NCBI RefSeq assembly: GCF_900113865.1
Contig: NZ_FOQY01000021.1
Span: forward strand, 81,360-145,359
DNA from: Streptosporangium canum
GTDB taxonomy: Bacteria; Actinomycetota; Actinomycetes; Streptosporangiales; Streptosporangiaceae
Length of the DNA: 64,000 nucleotides
Direction of reading: 5' to 3'
A program made the translations under genes and the position numbers. Shown here one piece after another: positions 1 to 9,411 of the stretch; position 1 is the first letter of the stretch; every line of letters starts with the position of its first letter. The notes beneath the pieces are model-generated. The model made no database searches and was not told where the DNA came from. It saw only the letters and a list, made by a program, of their open reading frames with translations.

Positions 1-52
1 GTCGGAAGTCCCGGCTCGCTGTCGGCGCGGGCCGGGTCGTCGTCCGGGTGGG

Positions 53-445
53 TCAGCCGAGCTCGTAGTCGAGGTGGAAGGAGTGGGCGCCGTCGTCGTT
101 GACGATCTGGCCCCCGCCCCGGATGCCGGCGAGCTCACCGGTGCCGGAGTCGGGAAGGACCGTCCAGCTCAGCGATGACTCCCCGGCGTGGCTGGTGGCG
201 GTGTGGTGGAGCACGAAGGTGCCCTTGCGCCCGTGCACGGTGCCGATGAAACGCTCGAAGCCGGCATAGGCCGCCGAGCTCTCCACCGGGGCCACCGCGG
301 TGATGATGTCGGTGGTGCTGGTGCCCAGCAGGTCGCCGCCGAACGTCTTGGTCACGTGGACGCGGGAGAGCGCGGCGCCCTCGGCCTCGTCGTAGGGCTG
401 TGCGTCCCAGCTGTCGATGCTGAAGGTACCGGTGGCGCGGGGCAT
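53..445 (-). CDS. DUF3224 domain protein
   Basis: A 130-residue soluble protein of the DUF3224 family, a small beta-barrel fold of unknown function common in actinobacteria. The start MPRATGTFSI was chosen because a GAGGAG Shine-Dalgarno sits 6 nt upstream; an in-frame ATG 57 nt further upstream has no such site and would add an unlikely basic leader. The glycines and the short beta-strand pattern (residues 60-125) fit the family. It stands alone: the next genes belong to the peptide transporter and end before it. No enzymatic role can be assigned. Confidence 0.8.
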   Translation of the reverse strand: MPRATGTFSIDSWDAQPYDEAEGAALSRVHVTKTFGGDLLGTSTTDIITAVAPVESSAAYAGFERFIGTVHGRKGTFVLHHTATSHAGESSLSWTVLPDSGTGELAGIRGGGQIVNDDGAHSFHLDYELG

Positions 446-495
446 GGTCGACTCCTCGGTGCGGCGGTTTCTGTTCCCAATCGTCGCGCCCATAC

Positions 496-512
496 CTGTC
501 ATCTTTTGACAG
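496..512. promoter_or_regulatory. inverted repeat upstream of the DUF3224 gene
   Basis: CTGTCA and TGACAG are separated by 5 nt, about 50 bp upstream of the DUF3224 start, in an AT-richer patch. The position and symmetry suggest an operator for a dimeric regulator. No -35/-10 pair is convincing, so this is a candidate only. The rest of 446-722 shows no gene. Confidence 0.3.
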
Positions 513-679
513 ATGTAGCCGGGGACATGATGCGATTCCGCTCGCCGTGCGACGGGTCTGCCGGGAGGGCGATCATCGAGGTGACTGGAGCCGGCCGTGA
601 GGGGTCCATCGGCCGGGCCGACGCGGCGCCCGGGGCCGGGGTGTTCGCCGCACGCGGCGGGCCTCGGGCGTGGGGCGGG

Positions 680-711
680 GAGCCGTACGGAAGGGGGATC
701 CCGTACGGCTC
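680..711 (-). terminator. terminator of the opp/dpp operon
   Basis: GAGCCGTACGG pairs perfectly with CCGTACGGCTC across a 10-nt loop, starting 12 nt after the stop of the last transporter gene. There is no T-run, as is usual for actinobacterial terminators. Confidence 0.65.
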
Positions 712-722
712 GCCTCGTCCGG

Positions 723-1757
723 TCAGCGCGCGGTGACCTCGGCGAAGTGGCAGGCCACCGGGTGCCCGTTGCCGCGGTCGACGAGCGGGGGCTCCTCGAC
801 GGCGCAGATGTCCTGGGCCTTCCAGCAGCGGGTGCGGAAGCGGCAGCCGCTCGGCGGGTCCAGGGGGCTCGGCACGTCTCCGGTGAGGATGACGCGCTCC
901 CTGGCCCGCTCCTCCTTCGGGTTGGCCGTGGGGGCGGCCGACAGCAGTGCCTGGGTGTAGGGGTGGGCGGGGCGGTCGTAGAGGTCGTCCCTGGGCCCGG
1001 TCTCGATGACCTTGCCCAGATACATCACCGCGACCCGGTCGGAGATGTGGCGGACCACCGACAGGTCGTGCGCGATGAAGAGGTAGGCCAGTCCCAGCGA
1101 CTCCTGCAGGTCCTCCAGCAGGTTCACCACGCCAGCCTGGACCGACACGTCCAGCGCGGACACCGGCTCGTCGAGCACCAGCAGCTTCGGCTCCAGGGCC
1201 AGCGCCCTGGCGATGCCGACCCGCTGGCGCTGGCCGCCGGAGAACTCGTGCGGGTAGCGGTTGCCGTGCTCGGGGCTCAGGCCGACCAGCCGCAGCAGCT
1301 CGGCCACCCGGTCCGGGCCGCCGTCCTTCCAGCGCTCGTGGACCTTCAGCGGCTCGGCGATGATGTCGTTGACCGGCATCTTCGGGTTGAGCGACGCGTA
1401 GGGGTCCTGGAAGACGATCTGCATGTCGCGCCGTACGGGCTGCAGTTGCTTGGACGACAGCGTCGTCAGCTCCTTGCCCCGGAAGCGGACCGAGCCCGAG
1501 GTGGGCCTGTGCAGTTGCAGGATCGCCCGGCCGGTCGTCGACTTGCCGCAGCCGGACTCGCCCACCACGCCGAGGGTCTCGCCCTCGTCCACGTGCATGG
1601 ACACCCCGCTGACGGCCTGGACCTGGGCCACCACCCGGCGCAGGAAGCCGCCGCCCCTGACCGGGAAGTTCATCACCAGGTCGTTGACCTCGAGCAGGTG
1701 GTCGCCGCCGGCCGGCTCCCGCTCCGGAGCAGGCGTCTCCTCGGTCTTCACGCTCAT
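723..1757 (-). CDS. oligopeptide/dipeptide ABC transporter ATP-binding protein, OppF/DppF type
   Basis: The second cytoplasmic ATPase of a peptide importer, 344 residues. It has Walker A (GESGCGKST), the signature FSGGQRQR, Walker B (LLVLDEP) and the H-loop (IAHDLSVV). The C-terminal oligopeptide-ABC extension carries the cysteine-containing pattern CRFRTRC, typical of OppF/DppF. The start GTG/ATG region was chosen at MSVKTEE because it overlaps the stop of the upstream ATPase by 4 nt (ATGA), which implies translational coupling. It is the last gene of the five-gene operon and is followed by a hairpin terminator. Confidence 0.93.
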   Translation of the reverse strand: MSVKTEETPAPEREPAGGDHLLEVNDLVMNFPVRGGGFLRRVVAQVQAVSGVSMHVDEGETLGVVGESGCGKSTTGRAILQLHRPTSGSVRFRGKELTTLSSKQLQPVRRDMQIVFQDPYASLNPKMPVNDIIAEPLKVHERWKDGGPDRVAELLRLVGLSPEHGNRYPHEFSGGQRQRVGIARALALEPKLLVLDEPVSALDVSVQAGVVNLLEDLQESLGLAYLFIAHDLSVVRHISDRVAVMYLGKVIETGPRDDLYDRPAHPYTQALLSAAPTANPKEERARERVILTGDVPSPLDPPSGCRFRTRCWKAQDICAVEEPPLVDRGNGHPVACHFAEVTAR

Positions 1758-2908
1758 GCCTTGGTCTCGCTCTCGGTGCGGAAGAACACGGTCGGGTCCT
1801 CGACCGCCGCCAGCCGGTCCCAGTGGTGGCAGGCCGCGAAGTGGCCGCCGCTGTCGGTCTCGGCCAGCTCCGGCTCGGCCGTCCTGCACGTGTCGTCGGC
1901 GAGCGGGCAGCGCGGCGAGAAGGGACAGCCGGCCGGCATGTTGATCAGTGACGGGGGAGTGCCCTTGATCGGGCGGAGCCGGTCGCCGGAGTTCTCCAGG
2001 GACGGGATCGACCCCAGCAGGCCCGCCGTGTACGGCATGCGGGGCTCCTCGAACACCGGGTCGGTGTCGCCGACCTCGACCGGACGGCCGGCGTACATCA
2101 CCAGCACCCGGTGGGCCATGCCCGCGATGACGCCCAGGTCGTGCGTGATGAGCACGATCGCGGCGTTGACCGCGTCCTTGACCTCCAGGAGCTTCTCCAG
2201 GATCTGCGCCTGGACGGTCACGTCGAGGGCCGTGGTCGGCTCGTCGGCGATGATGATGTCGGGGTTGTTGATGACCGCCATGGCGATCATCGCGCGCTGG
2301 CGCATGCCGCCGGAGAACTCGTGCGGGTAGCTGCGCAACCGCGCCTCGGCCTGCGGGATGCCGACGAGGTCGAGCATCTCCCTGGCGCGGGCCAGCGCGC
2401 TCTTGCGCGGCATCAGCTCGTGCGCCAGCACCGCCTCGGCGAGCTGGTCGCCGACGGTGTGCACCGGGTTCAGCGCGGTCATCGGGTCCTGGAAGACCAT
2501 CGCGATCTTGCGGCCGCGCAGGCTCCGCTGTTTGCGGGCCGGCATCTTCAGCATGTCGTCGCCGCGGAAGAGGATCTGCCCCTTGACCCGGGCGCTCTTG
2601 GGCAGCAGGCCCATGACGGCCAGCGAGGAGACCGACTTGCCGGAGCCGGACTCGCCGACGATGCCCAGCACCTCGCGCTCGCGCAGGCTGTAGGAGACGC
2701 CCCGGACGGCGCGGACGACGCCGTCGTCGGTGGGGAACTCCACCGTCAGGTTGTCGACCTTGAGGATCTCCTCCTCCGACGGAGGCCGTACGGCGTCCAG
2801 GGTCAGGCCGACGTGCACCTCCCCGGAGGCGTCGAGCACGTTGGGGGCGATGTCGTAGGTGTGCACATCGCCCTTTCGGGGCTCGATCGGCACATTAGGA
2901 GTCGTCAT
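1754..2908 (-). CDS. oligopeptide/dipeptide ABC transporter ATP-binding protein, OppD/DppD type
   Basis: The first ATPase of the peptide importer, 384 residues. Walker A is GESGSGKSV, the signature FSGGMRQR, Walker B IIIADEP. The C-terminal peptide-transporter domain contains [10 protein letters not shown]. The N-terminal 45 residues before the ABC domain are longer than in enterobacterial OppD. Its ATG overlaps the permease stop by one base (TAATG) and its own end overlaps the next ATPase by 4 nt, so both ATPases are probably made in equal amounts. Confidence 0.93.
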   Translation of the reverse strand: MTTPNVPIEPRKGDVHTYDIAPNVLDASGEVHVGLTLDAVRPPSEEEILKVDNLTVEFPTDDGVVRAVRGVSYSLREREVLGIVGESGSGKSVSSLAVMGLLPKSARVKGQILFRGDDMLKMPARKQRSLRGRKIAMVFQDPMTALNPVHTVGDQLAEAVLAHELMPRKSALARAREMLDLVGIPQAEARLRSYPHEFSGGMRQRAMIAMAVINNPDIIIADEPTTALDVTVQAQILEKLLEVKDAVNAAIVLITHDLGVIAGMAHRVLVMYAGRPVEVGDTDPVFEEPRMPYTAGLLGSIPSLENSGDRLRPIKGTPPSLINMPAGCPFSPRCPLADDTCRTAEPELAETDSGGHFAACHHWDRLAAVEDPTVFFRTESETKA

Positions 2909-3891
2909 TAGGCACGCACCCGGGTCTGTCGGGGGTCGAAGGCGTCACGCAGGCCGTCGCCGATGAAGTTGATCGACAGCGCGATCATGATGATGAACAT
3001 GCCCGGCCACCAGAACAGCCACGGGCGGACCACCATCGCACTGCGGTAACGGCTGATGAGCTGACCCAGTGAGGTGTCCGGGGCCTGGATGCCCAGGCCG
3101 AGGAAGGACAGCGCGGACTCCAGCAGCACCGCGCTGGCGATGCCCAGGGTGGCGCTGACGATGATCACGCCGACGGTGTTCGGCAGGATGTGGCGGAAGA
3201 TGATCCGGCTCGGCCGGGTGCCGATCGCGCGGGCGGCCTCCACGAACTCCTTCTCCCGCAGGGAGAGGAACTCGCCGCGGACCAGGCGGCCCAGTGTCGG
3301 CCAGGTCACCAGGCCCAGGAAGACGCCGAGGACCAGGGCGCCGCTGTCGCCCATCATCCGGCCGACGACGGCGGCGATGACGAGGACCGGGATGGTGATC
3401 ATCACGTCGGTGAGGCGCATCAGCACAGCCTCGAGCCGGCCGCGGAAGTAGCCGGCCAGCGCGCCGACGACGGCGCCGGTGAGGGTCGCGACGATGCCGA
3501 CGACGAACGCGATGATGATCGACTGCTGGGCGCCGCGCATGGTCAGCGCGAAGTAGTCGATGCCGATGTCGTCCTGGCCGAACGGGTGCTCGCCGAGGTG
3601 GATGCCGGTACCGCCGAGGAACTCGGGGATCAGGCTGAGGGTCGGCCTGCCCTGGTTGGTCAGGGGACCGGTGTCGAGGTAGGTCTTGTCCCACCAGCCG
3701 GGGATGCCGGCGAAGCCGATGGAGCTGAACGCCAGGACGATGACGAAGCCGAATATGATCATTCCGGCCAGTGCGGCGCGGTGCCGGAAGAAGCGGCGGC
3801 GGACCATCTGGCCCTGGGTCCGGGCGACGATCGCCATGCCCTGCGAATCGGATGGGGTGCCAGGTTCCGTTGCCTGCGCATTGAGCGTCAT
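2908..3891 (-). CDS. peptide ABC transporter permease, OppC/DppC type
   Basis: An inner-membrane permease of 327 residues, BPD_transp_1 fold with an N-terminal OppC-type domain. It has one helix near residues 38-60, a long extracytoplasmic segment (about 65-115), and then the five-helix core. The EAA-type loop (EAARAIGTRPSRIIFRHI) that docks on the ATPases is intact. Start ATG is preceded by GGAG. It pairs with the OppB-type permease 16 nt upstream. Confidence 0.92.
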   Translation of the reverse strand: MTLNAQATEPGTPSDSQGMAIVARTQGQMVRRRFFRHRAALAGMIIFGFVIVLAFSSIGFAGIPGWWDKTYLDTGPLTNQGRPTLSLIPEFLGGTGIHLGEHPFGQDDIGIDYFALTMRGAQQSIIIAFVVGIVATLTGAVVGALAGYFRGRLEAVLMRLTDVMITIPVLVIAAVVGRMMGDSGALVLGVFLGLVTWPTLGRLVRGEFLSLREKEFVEAARAIGTRPSRIIFRHILPNTVGVIIVSATLGIASAVLLESALSFLGLGIQAPDTSLGQLISRYRSAMVVRPWLFWWPGMFIIMIALSINFIGDGLRDAFDPRQTRVRA

Positions 3892-3907
3892 GGGTGGTTC
3901 TCCGATT

Positions 3908-5416
3908 TCAGGACAGCCGGATGCGCGGGTCGAGGTAGGCGTAGAGGATGTCGGCGATCATGTTGAAGACGACGATCGCGGTCCCGGTGACGATGAAGAA
4001 CGCCATGACCGGGGCCGGGTCCACCTCTCGCAGGCCCTTGATGAACAGGTTGCCCATGCCCTGCCAGCCGAAGACGTTCTCGGTGACCACCGCGCCGCCG
4101 ATGACGCCGGCGAAGTCGAAGGCCATCAGGGTGGTGACCGGGATGAGCCCGTTGCGGAAGGCGTGCTTGACCACGACGGTCCGCTCCGGCAGGCCCTTGG
4201 CGCGGGCCGTGCGGACGTAGTCCTGGTTCATGACCTCCAGCATGCTCGCCCGGCTGTAGCGCGTGTAGGTCGCCAGTGAGACCAGGATGAGTGCCATGCT
4301 CGGCAGCAGCAGGTGACCGGCCGAGTCCAGGTTCAGCTGCCAGAAGTCGCCGGCGAAGTTGGGGGTCCGCGCGCCGATCGTCGAGATCGGCCGACCGCGC
4401 ACCACCTTGCTGTAGGCGGCGAACGCCTGGAGCATGTGGTCCAGGAAGATCACAGCGCCGGTGAACAGGCCGGTCAGCACGGAGGTCGTGATCGCCTGGC
4501 GGCGCTGGAACCCGCCCAGGCCGTAGCCCAGACCCACGCAGACCGCGACCGTCACCAGGGCGAGACCGATGATCTCCAGCCAGGTGGGGTCGACCAGCAC
4601 GGGGGCGAGCACCTGGGAGGCGACCACCCCGATCAGGGCGGCGGCGAGGGCGGCGTACAGCGGCCCGCGCTGGCGCAGCCCGGCGGACAGGACGGTGAAG
4701 CCCACCGCGGCGGCGAGGGAGATGGCCAGGACGAGCGGGAGGCCGAACCCGGGGTCGGCGAACCAGCGGGTCACCGACAGCAGGGTGAAGAGCGCGCCGC
4801 TGATCGCGGCGCCGACGAGGAAGGCGAGGAGCCGCCGCTTGCGGTCGCCCACGGTGAGGGCGCCGAATATCAGGCCGCCGAGCAGTGTCAGGACGCCGAT
4901 GACGGTCGGCGGGATGCCGGGGTCCTTCAGCCAGTTGTTGAACTCGATGGCCATGTACTGCTTGAGCATCACCGCGATCCAGAAGATCGGCAGGGAGAAG
5001 CAGACGAAGGCGGCGAAGGTCACGCTGTAGTCGAAACCGCTGTACTGGCGGAGGGCGGAGACGATGCCGACGACGATGCCGACGACGACCGCGAGCACGG
5101 TGGCGGCGAGCACCAGTTGGAGCGTGGCGGACAGGGCGTGGCCGAGAAGGGGGGCGACGTCCTGGCCGTCGCGGTTGACGCCGAGCTCACCCCGGACGAT
5201 GCGGCCGAGCCAGCCCAGGTAGCGGACCGGGATGGGGACGTCGAGCTCCATCCGTTCGGTGCGGTCGGCGATCTTGTTGGCCTTGTTGGGGCTGTTGTCC
5301 TGGCGGAGGTCTTCCAACGGGTCGCCCGAGAGCGCCGTCAGCACGAAGATGATGAAAGTGGCCGCCAGGAGGACGAAGAACGAGATGACCAGTCTCCGCG
5401 CGATGAAGACGATCAT
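3908..5416 (-). CDS. peptide ABC transporter permease, OppB/DppB type, with internal membrane insertion
   Basis: A permease of 502 residues; the family usually has 305-340. The N-terminal helix, the conserved LDVPIPVRY segment and the C-terminal core with the EAA loop (ARAKGLPERTVVVKHAFRNG) are intact. The extra length is an insertion of roughly 160 residues (about 165-330) made of several additional hydrophobic helices between the second/third core helices and the EAA half. Start ATG follows AGGAGGTGAGGGA. Long OppB forms of this kind exist in other actinomycetes (recalled, not checked). The role of the insertion is unknown. Confidence 0.9.
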   Translation of the reverse strand: MIVFIARRLVISFFVLLAATFIIFVLTALSGDPLEDLRQDNSPNKANKIADRTERMELDVPIPVRYLGWLGRIVRGELGVNRDGQDVAPLLGHALSATLQLVLAATVLAVVVGIVVGIVSALRQYSGFDYSVTFAAFVCFSLPIFWIAVMLKQYMAIEFNNWLKDPGIPPTVIGVLTLLGGLIFGALTVGDRKRRLLAFLVGAAISGALFTLLSVTRWFADPGFGLPLVLAISLAAAVGFTVLSAGLRQRGPLYAALAAALIGVVASQVLAPVLVDPTWLEIIGLALVTVAVCVGLGYGLGGFQRRQAITTSVLTGLFTGAVIFLDHMLQAFAAYSKVVRGRPISTIGARTPNFAGDFWQLNLDSAGHLLLPSMALILVSLATYTRYSRASMLEVMNQDYVRTARAKGLPERTVVVKHAFRNGLIPVTTLMAFDFAGVIGGAVVTENVFGWQGMGNLFIKGLREVDPAPVMAFFIVTGTAIVVFNMIADILYAYLDPRIRLS

Positions 5417-5457
5417 TCCCTCACCTCCTGCTCATTCGAAGGACTATATGTGCGGGT

Positions 5458-5501
5458 CAGGGCCGGAACCGGAGGTTGGTGATTCTCCGGTTCCGGCCCT
5501 G
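5458..5501 (-). terminator. intergenic hairpin between SBP and permease genes
   Basis: A perfect 17-bp stem (arms 5458-5474 and 5485-5501) with a 10-nt loop lies 60 bp after the SBP stop and 40 bp before the permease start, in the same operon. It has no T-tract. The likely role is partial termination or 3'-end protection, which would give an excess of binding protein over membrane components. Confidence 0.7.
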
Positions 5502-5562
5502 GGTGGTTGGTGTTCCATCAACCGCACGCGACGGTCAGGGAACAGGCCCTAGAACGAGGGGG

Positions 5563-7308
5563 TTACGACAGGCTCCACTTGTCCATGTTCCAGGTGATGG
5601 TCGACTGCGCGGGGTTCGGGATGACGTTCTTGACCGTCTCGTCCCACGCGCTGAGGCCCGGGTGCTGGAACAGCGGGATCGTGGCCAGGTCGGCCCAGAG
5701 GTTCTTCTCGATCTCGGCGATGAGCGGGTCCTGCGCGGCCAGGTCCACGGTCGAGTTCAGCTTCTTGATGAGCTCGTCGACCTTCTTGCTGGAGTAGCAG
5801 CCGTTGTTGTTGCCCTTGTTCTCGCCGTCGCACTTCTTCGGCGTGGTGAAGGTGGAGGCCCAGCCGCTGACCAGGGAGGAGCCCGACCAGGCGTACAGCG
5901 CCACGTCGTAGCCGTTGGCGGGCATCACGGTGCCGAAGAAGTCCTCGGAGCCCTTGTCGACGACCTTGAAACCGGCCTTGTTGCAGGAGTCGATGATGAG
6001 CTGGACGGCAGCGGTACGGCGCGGGTTCGGGGTCTGGTAGCCGATCTTGACTTCCAGGCCGGTCTTGCCCGCCTTCTCCAGGAGAGCCTTGGCGCCCTCG
6101 ATGTCCTGCTGGGCGTAGACGCCGGCGCCGCCGCTGGCCGCGACGACCGCGGCGCTGTTGTTCTGGAACGGAGCGACGTTGCGGACTTCCAGAGGCTTGG
6201 ACTCCGGCGCGACGGGCTTGATCAGGTTGTCGACGATGAGCTGCCGGGGCACGCACTTGGCGAAGGCCTCACGCAGCGCCTTGTCCTTGAACGGGCTGGA
6301 GTCGAAGTTGAAGTCCAGGTGCTCGTAGGTGTAGGCGTCGCCGAGGTTGACCTGGACGCCCTCCAGAGCCTTGAGCTGGTTGAGCACGTCGGGGCCGGGC
6401 TGCGGCTCGACGATCTGGACCTCGCGGTTCTGCAGGGCCTGGGCCTGCTCGTCGAGAGCGATGAAACGCTCCACGATGGTCGGAGTGGCCGCCGGGGTCC
6501 CCCACCACTTGTCGTTGGCGACGAAGGTCAGCGACTGGCCGGCGTCCATCTTGGACATCTTGTACGGGCCGGAGGAGGGGATGAGCTCGGCCGCGGGCAG
6601 CGAGCCCTCGGAGACCCAGCCGTCGTTGAAGAACTTGATGGCCTTCTCGAGCTTCTTGGCGTCGGTGGCCTTGACCGCGGCGATGAACTCGTCCTCGGAC
6701 AGGCCCGCCTGCTTCTCGACCACGTGGGCCGGCATGATCTCGGCCGCGCCGGGGCCGTTGGCCACCCAGTCGGCGAAGGGCTTGTCGTAGACGAGGGAGA
6801 ACTTCTTGCCGCCCTTGTCGCAGTCGAGCACCTTGGTGTCCTGGACGCCGTCGGTGCCGGAGGCGGAGAAGCCCTTGATCTTGCCGGACTTGTAAGCCCA
6901 CCAGAGCAGGGCGTCGTCGCAGTCGATCGGCGTGCCGTCCGACCAGACGGCCTTGTCGCTGATCGTGTACTCGACGGTCAGCGGGTCGTCGGCGGTCTTC
7001 TCGTAGGTGCCGAAGTCCTTGTCGGGCGTGATGGCGCCCTTTTCGCCGTAGAACCAGAAGCCCGTCAGCACGCGCTGGAGGGGGCCGTTGTTACGGGTGG
7101 CGTTCTCCGCGGCGGTGTTGCCGTTGTAGGAGTGGAACTCCTGCTCGTAGGCGTACGTGATGCTCTGTGCAGCCGGAGCCGAGGCTGACGCCGAGCCCGA
7201 CGCGGCCGGCTTGTCCGCCCCCGTGTCGTTACCCGCGCAGGCGGTCAGCAGGAGCGCACCTCCTGCCACAGCAGCTAGAAACTTGCCAGATGTCCGCGAT
7301 TGGAACAC
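5563..7308 (-). CDS. peptide ABC transporter substrate-binding lipoprotein (SBP_bac_5)
   Basis: The extracellular binding protein of the peptide importer, 581 residues. A lipoprotein signal ends in the lipobox LLTAC (Cys 24), followed by an Ala/Ser/Gly/Pro linker. The mature part is a family-5 SBP: it shows VWSDGTPIDCDD, the conserved segment around SSGPYKM, and a C-terminal lobe. The GTG start has AAGGAG 7 nt upstream. It is the first gene of the operon and has a long upstream untranslated region. Ligand specificity (peptides or another large solute) cannot be read from the sequence. Confidence 0.92.
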   Translation of the reverse strand: MFQSRTSGKFLAAVAGGALLLTACAGNDTGADKPAASGSASASAPAAQSITYAYEQEFHSYNGNTAAENATRNNGPLQRVLTGFWFYGEKGAITPDKDFGTYEKTADDPLTVEYTISDKAVWSDGTPIDCDDALLWWAYKSGKIKGFSASGTDGVQDTKVLDCDKGGKKFSLVYDKPFADWVANGPGAAEIMPAHVVEKQAGLSEDEFIAAVKATDAKKLEKAIKFFNDGWVSEGSLPAAELIPSSGPYKMSKMDAGQSLTFVANDKWWGTPAATPTIVERFIALDEQAQALQNREVQIVEPQPGPDVLNQLKALEGVQVNLGDAYTYEHLDFNFDSSPFKDKALREAFAKCVPRQLIVDNLIKPVAPESKPLEVRNVAPFQNNSAAVVAASGGAGVYAQQDIEGAKALLEKAGKTGLEVKIGYQTPNPRRTAAVQLIIDSCNKAGFKVVDKGSEDFFGTVMPANGYDVALYAWSGSSLVSGWASTFTTPKKCDGENKGNNNGCYSSKKVDELIKKLNSTVDLAAQDPLIAEIEKNLWADLATIPLFQHPGLSAWDETVKNVIPNPAQSTITWNMDKWSLS

Positions 7309-8063
7309 GCCAGCACTCCTTTAATTGTCCGGTCTGAGGTCAGCCGCCAGCATTGTCGAACAAAGCTGAGCACCGGGACTCCACCTCGGACAAGTAGGAC
7401 GACTTGGGTGTTGCAGACCTGAGACCGGCACCGCCCCAAGCTGTAACAAAGTCGGGCGGGAAGCGCGAAACTCCTCAATCGGTGAGGATCAGGAAAAACG
7501 TAACGTTTGACCGAATAGTCCCAGTATGTGAGATGACGGAGAGTGACGATCGGGGGAGTCCTCGGAAGACTCTCGGGGGACCGTCGGAAGATTCTCAGAT
7601 GTTCGAGGCGGCGGCGAGCTGTCCGGAAACTCCGGCGAGGATCGCGGTTTTGCTCACGTACGGTGATCAAGGAGTAGGGTTTCCGGCTCTCCGGAACCCG
7701 TGGACCGGCGTGTCCGCAGCGGCGGCGCGGGTTCTGTGGCGGCGGTCTCCGCTCCGGCCCGTGTCGGAGTTCCTTTTTTCGGAAGGGATTTCCTCGCTTA
7801 TATCAGATCGATGAAGCATCTCATGTGCGGAATTGCTATCCCAGACCGTGTTCCCGGGGCCACTTTCCGTAGCCGGTCTGCGATTGGGGTGCCGGGAGAT
7901 CGGAAAGCGGCGCCTGCCGCGGGCGGAAAGATCCCCGCCCGCCGTCCGGCCCGCCCCTCCCGGCCCGGCCGTACCGGCGGTGCCGTCGGCTTGGCCCGAT
8001 ATTTTCGGACATTGACACTCGGGCCACTCGTCGGGCGTGCCGCCGGTCTCCATGATTGGCCGC
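7309..8063. other. 755-bp intergenic region between divergent transporter genes
   Basis: No credible gene was found on either strand: the open frames have poor codon bias and no initiation sites. The region holds a 13-bp palindrome with AAACGT arms at 7496-7508, two similar copies of CGGAAGA-TTCTC-like sequence at 7571-7600, and AT-richer stretches around 7770-7840. It presumably carries the promoter of the peptide operon (minus strand) and that of the MFS gene (plus strand). A -35-like TTGACA at 8012-8017 lacks a matching -10. Confidence 0.5.
7496..7508. promoter_or_regulatory. palindrome upstream of the peptide transporter operon
   Basis: AAACGT, one central base, then ACGTTT. It lies about 190 bp upstream of the SBP start. 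It is a candidate operator judged by symmetry and AT content only. Confidence 0.3.
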
Positions 8064-9347
8064 ATGACAACGACTCTTCAGACGCGTAAGCGCGGGCTGC
8101 ATCGCGCCTGGATCGTGGCGGGAGTCGCGTTCGTGGCCATTCTCGGCGCGGCAGGGTTCCGCGCCACGCCCGGCGTGCTGATCACCCCCCTCCAGGAGGA
8201 GTTCGGCTGGTCCCGGGGCACCATCTCGCTGGCCGTCTCGGTCAACCTCATGCTCTACGGCCTGACCGCCCCGTTCGCCGCCGCCCTCATGAACCGCTTC
8301 GGCATGCGCCGGGTGGTGTCGGGCGCGCTGCTGCTCGTCGCAGCCGGCAGTGGGCTCACCATCCTGATGAACGCCCCCTGGCAGCTCGTCCTGTGCTGGG
8401 GCGTCCTGGTCGGCCTCGGCACCGGATCGATGGCCCTGGTCTTCGCCGCCACCCTCACCGAACGCTGGTTCGTCCGCCACCGCGGCCTCGTCACCGGGAT
8501 CCTCACCGCGGGCGGCGCCACCGGGCAGCTCATCTTCCTGCCCGTCCTCGCCCACCTCGCCGTCGCGCAGGGCTGGCGCACGGCCGCCGTCACGGTCACC
8601 GCCGCCGCCCTCGTCGTCGTGCCGCTGGTCTGGTTCCTGCTGCGCGACCGTCCGGAGGAGGTGGGCACCACCGCCCTGGGAGCCGAGCCCGGCACGGTCA
8701 CGGCCGCCCCGCCCGCCGGGGCCGGCGGGGCCGGCAGGGCCGCCGCGCACGCGCTCGGTGTGCTGCGGAGCGCCGCGCGGACCCGGCCCTTCTGGCTGCT
8801 CGCCGGCGGGTTCGCGATCTGCGGTATGAGCACCAACGGCCTGGTCGGCACCCATTTCATCCCCGCCGCCCACGACCACGGCATGGCCGAGCCGACCGCC
8901 GCGGGGCTCCTCGCGCTGGTCGGGATCTTCGACGTCGCCGGGACCATCGCGTCCGGCTGGCTGAGCGACAAGGTCGATTCGCGGGTCCTGCTCGGCGCCT
9001 ACTACGGGCTGCGCGGGCTGTCGCTGATGATGCTGCCCAGCCTGTTCGGGGCGACCGCCGAGCCGAGCATGCTCGTCTTCATCATCTTCTACGGCCTCGA
9101 CTGGGTGGCCACCGTCCCGCCCACCGTGGCCCTGTGCCGGCAGATCTACGGCTCCGAAGGCGCGGTGGTGTTCGGCTGGGTCTTCGCCTCCCACCAGGTC
9201 GGCGCGGCCGTCGCCGCGGTGGGCGCGGGGCTCACCCGCGACCACTTCGGCGCCTACGACCTCGCCTGGTACGCGGCCGGGTTCCTCTGCCTGATCGCCG
9301 CCCTGATGTCGGTCGTCATCGCCAAGAGGGCATCCTTGAACGCGTGA
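8064..9347 (+). CDS. MFS transporter, monocarboxylate/oxalate-formate type
   Basis: A 12-helix major facilitator of 427 residues. The N-terminus FRATPGVLITPLQEEFGWSR is characteristic of the OFA/monocarboxylate-porter branch, and the loop 2-3 motif (MNRFGMRRVV) is present. The central loop (about residues 195-235) is Ala/Gly-rich. The third of three possible starts (GTG 8037, ATG 8052, ATG 8064) was chosen because it leaves a normal short cytoplasmic tail. None has a Shine-Dalgarno; CATGAT 7 nt before it could act as -10 for a leaderless transcript. Substrate unknown, probably a small organic acid. Confidence 0.85.
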   Translation: MTTTLQTRKRGLHRAWIVAGVAFVAILGAAGFRATPGVLITPLQEEFGWSRGTISLAVSVNLMLYGLTAPFAAALMNRFGMRRVVSGALLLVAAGSGLTILMNAPWQLVLCWGVLVGLGTGSMALVFAATLTERWFVRHRGLVTGILTAGGATGQLIFLPVLAHLAVAQGWRTAAVTVTAAALVVVPLVWFLLRDRPEEVGTTALGAEPGTVTAAPPAGAGGAGRAAAHALGVLRSAARTRPFWLLAGGFAICGMSTNGLVGTHFIPAAHDHGMAEPTAAGLLALVGIFDVAGTIASGWLSDKVDSRVLLGAYYGLRGLSLMMLPSLFGATAEPSMLVFIIFYGLDWVATVPPTVALCRQIYGSEGAVVFGWVFASHQVGAAVAAVGAGLTRDHFGAYDLAWYAAGFLCLIAALMSVVIAKRASLNA

Positions 9348-9411
9348 ATGAGCGAAGCGGATCAGTCGGCGGGCACGGCATCGGATCGGTCACGCGGCGG
9401 GCGGAGGCCGC

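Noticed and set aside
8012..8017. TTGACA as -35 of the MFS gene promoter
   Set aside because: No -10 at 16-19 nt; the nearest -10-like sequence is over 30 nt away.
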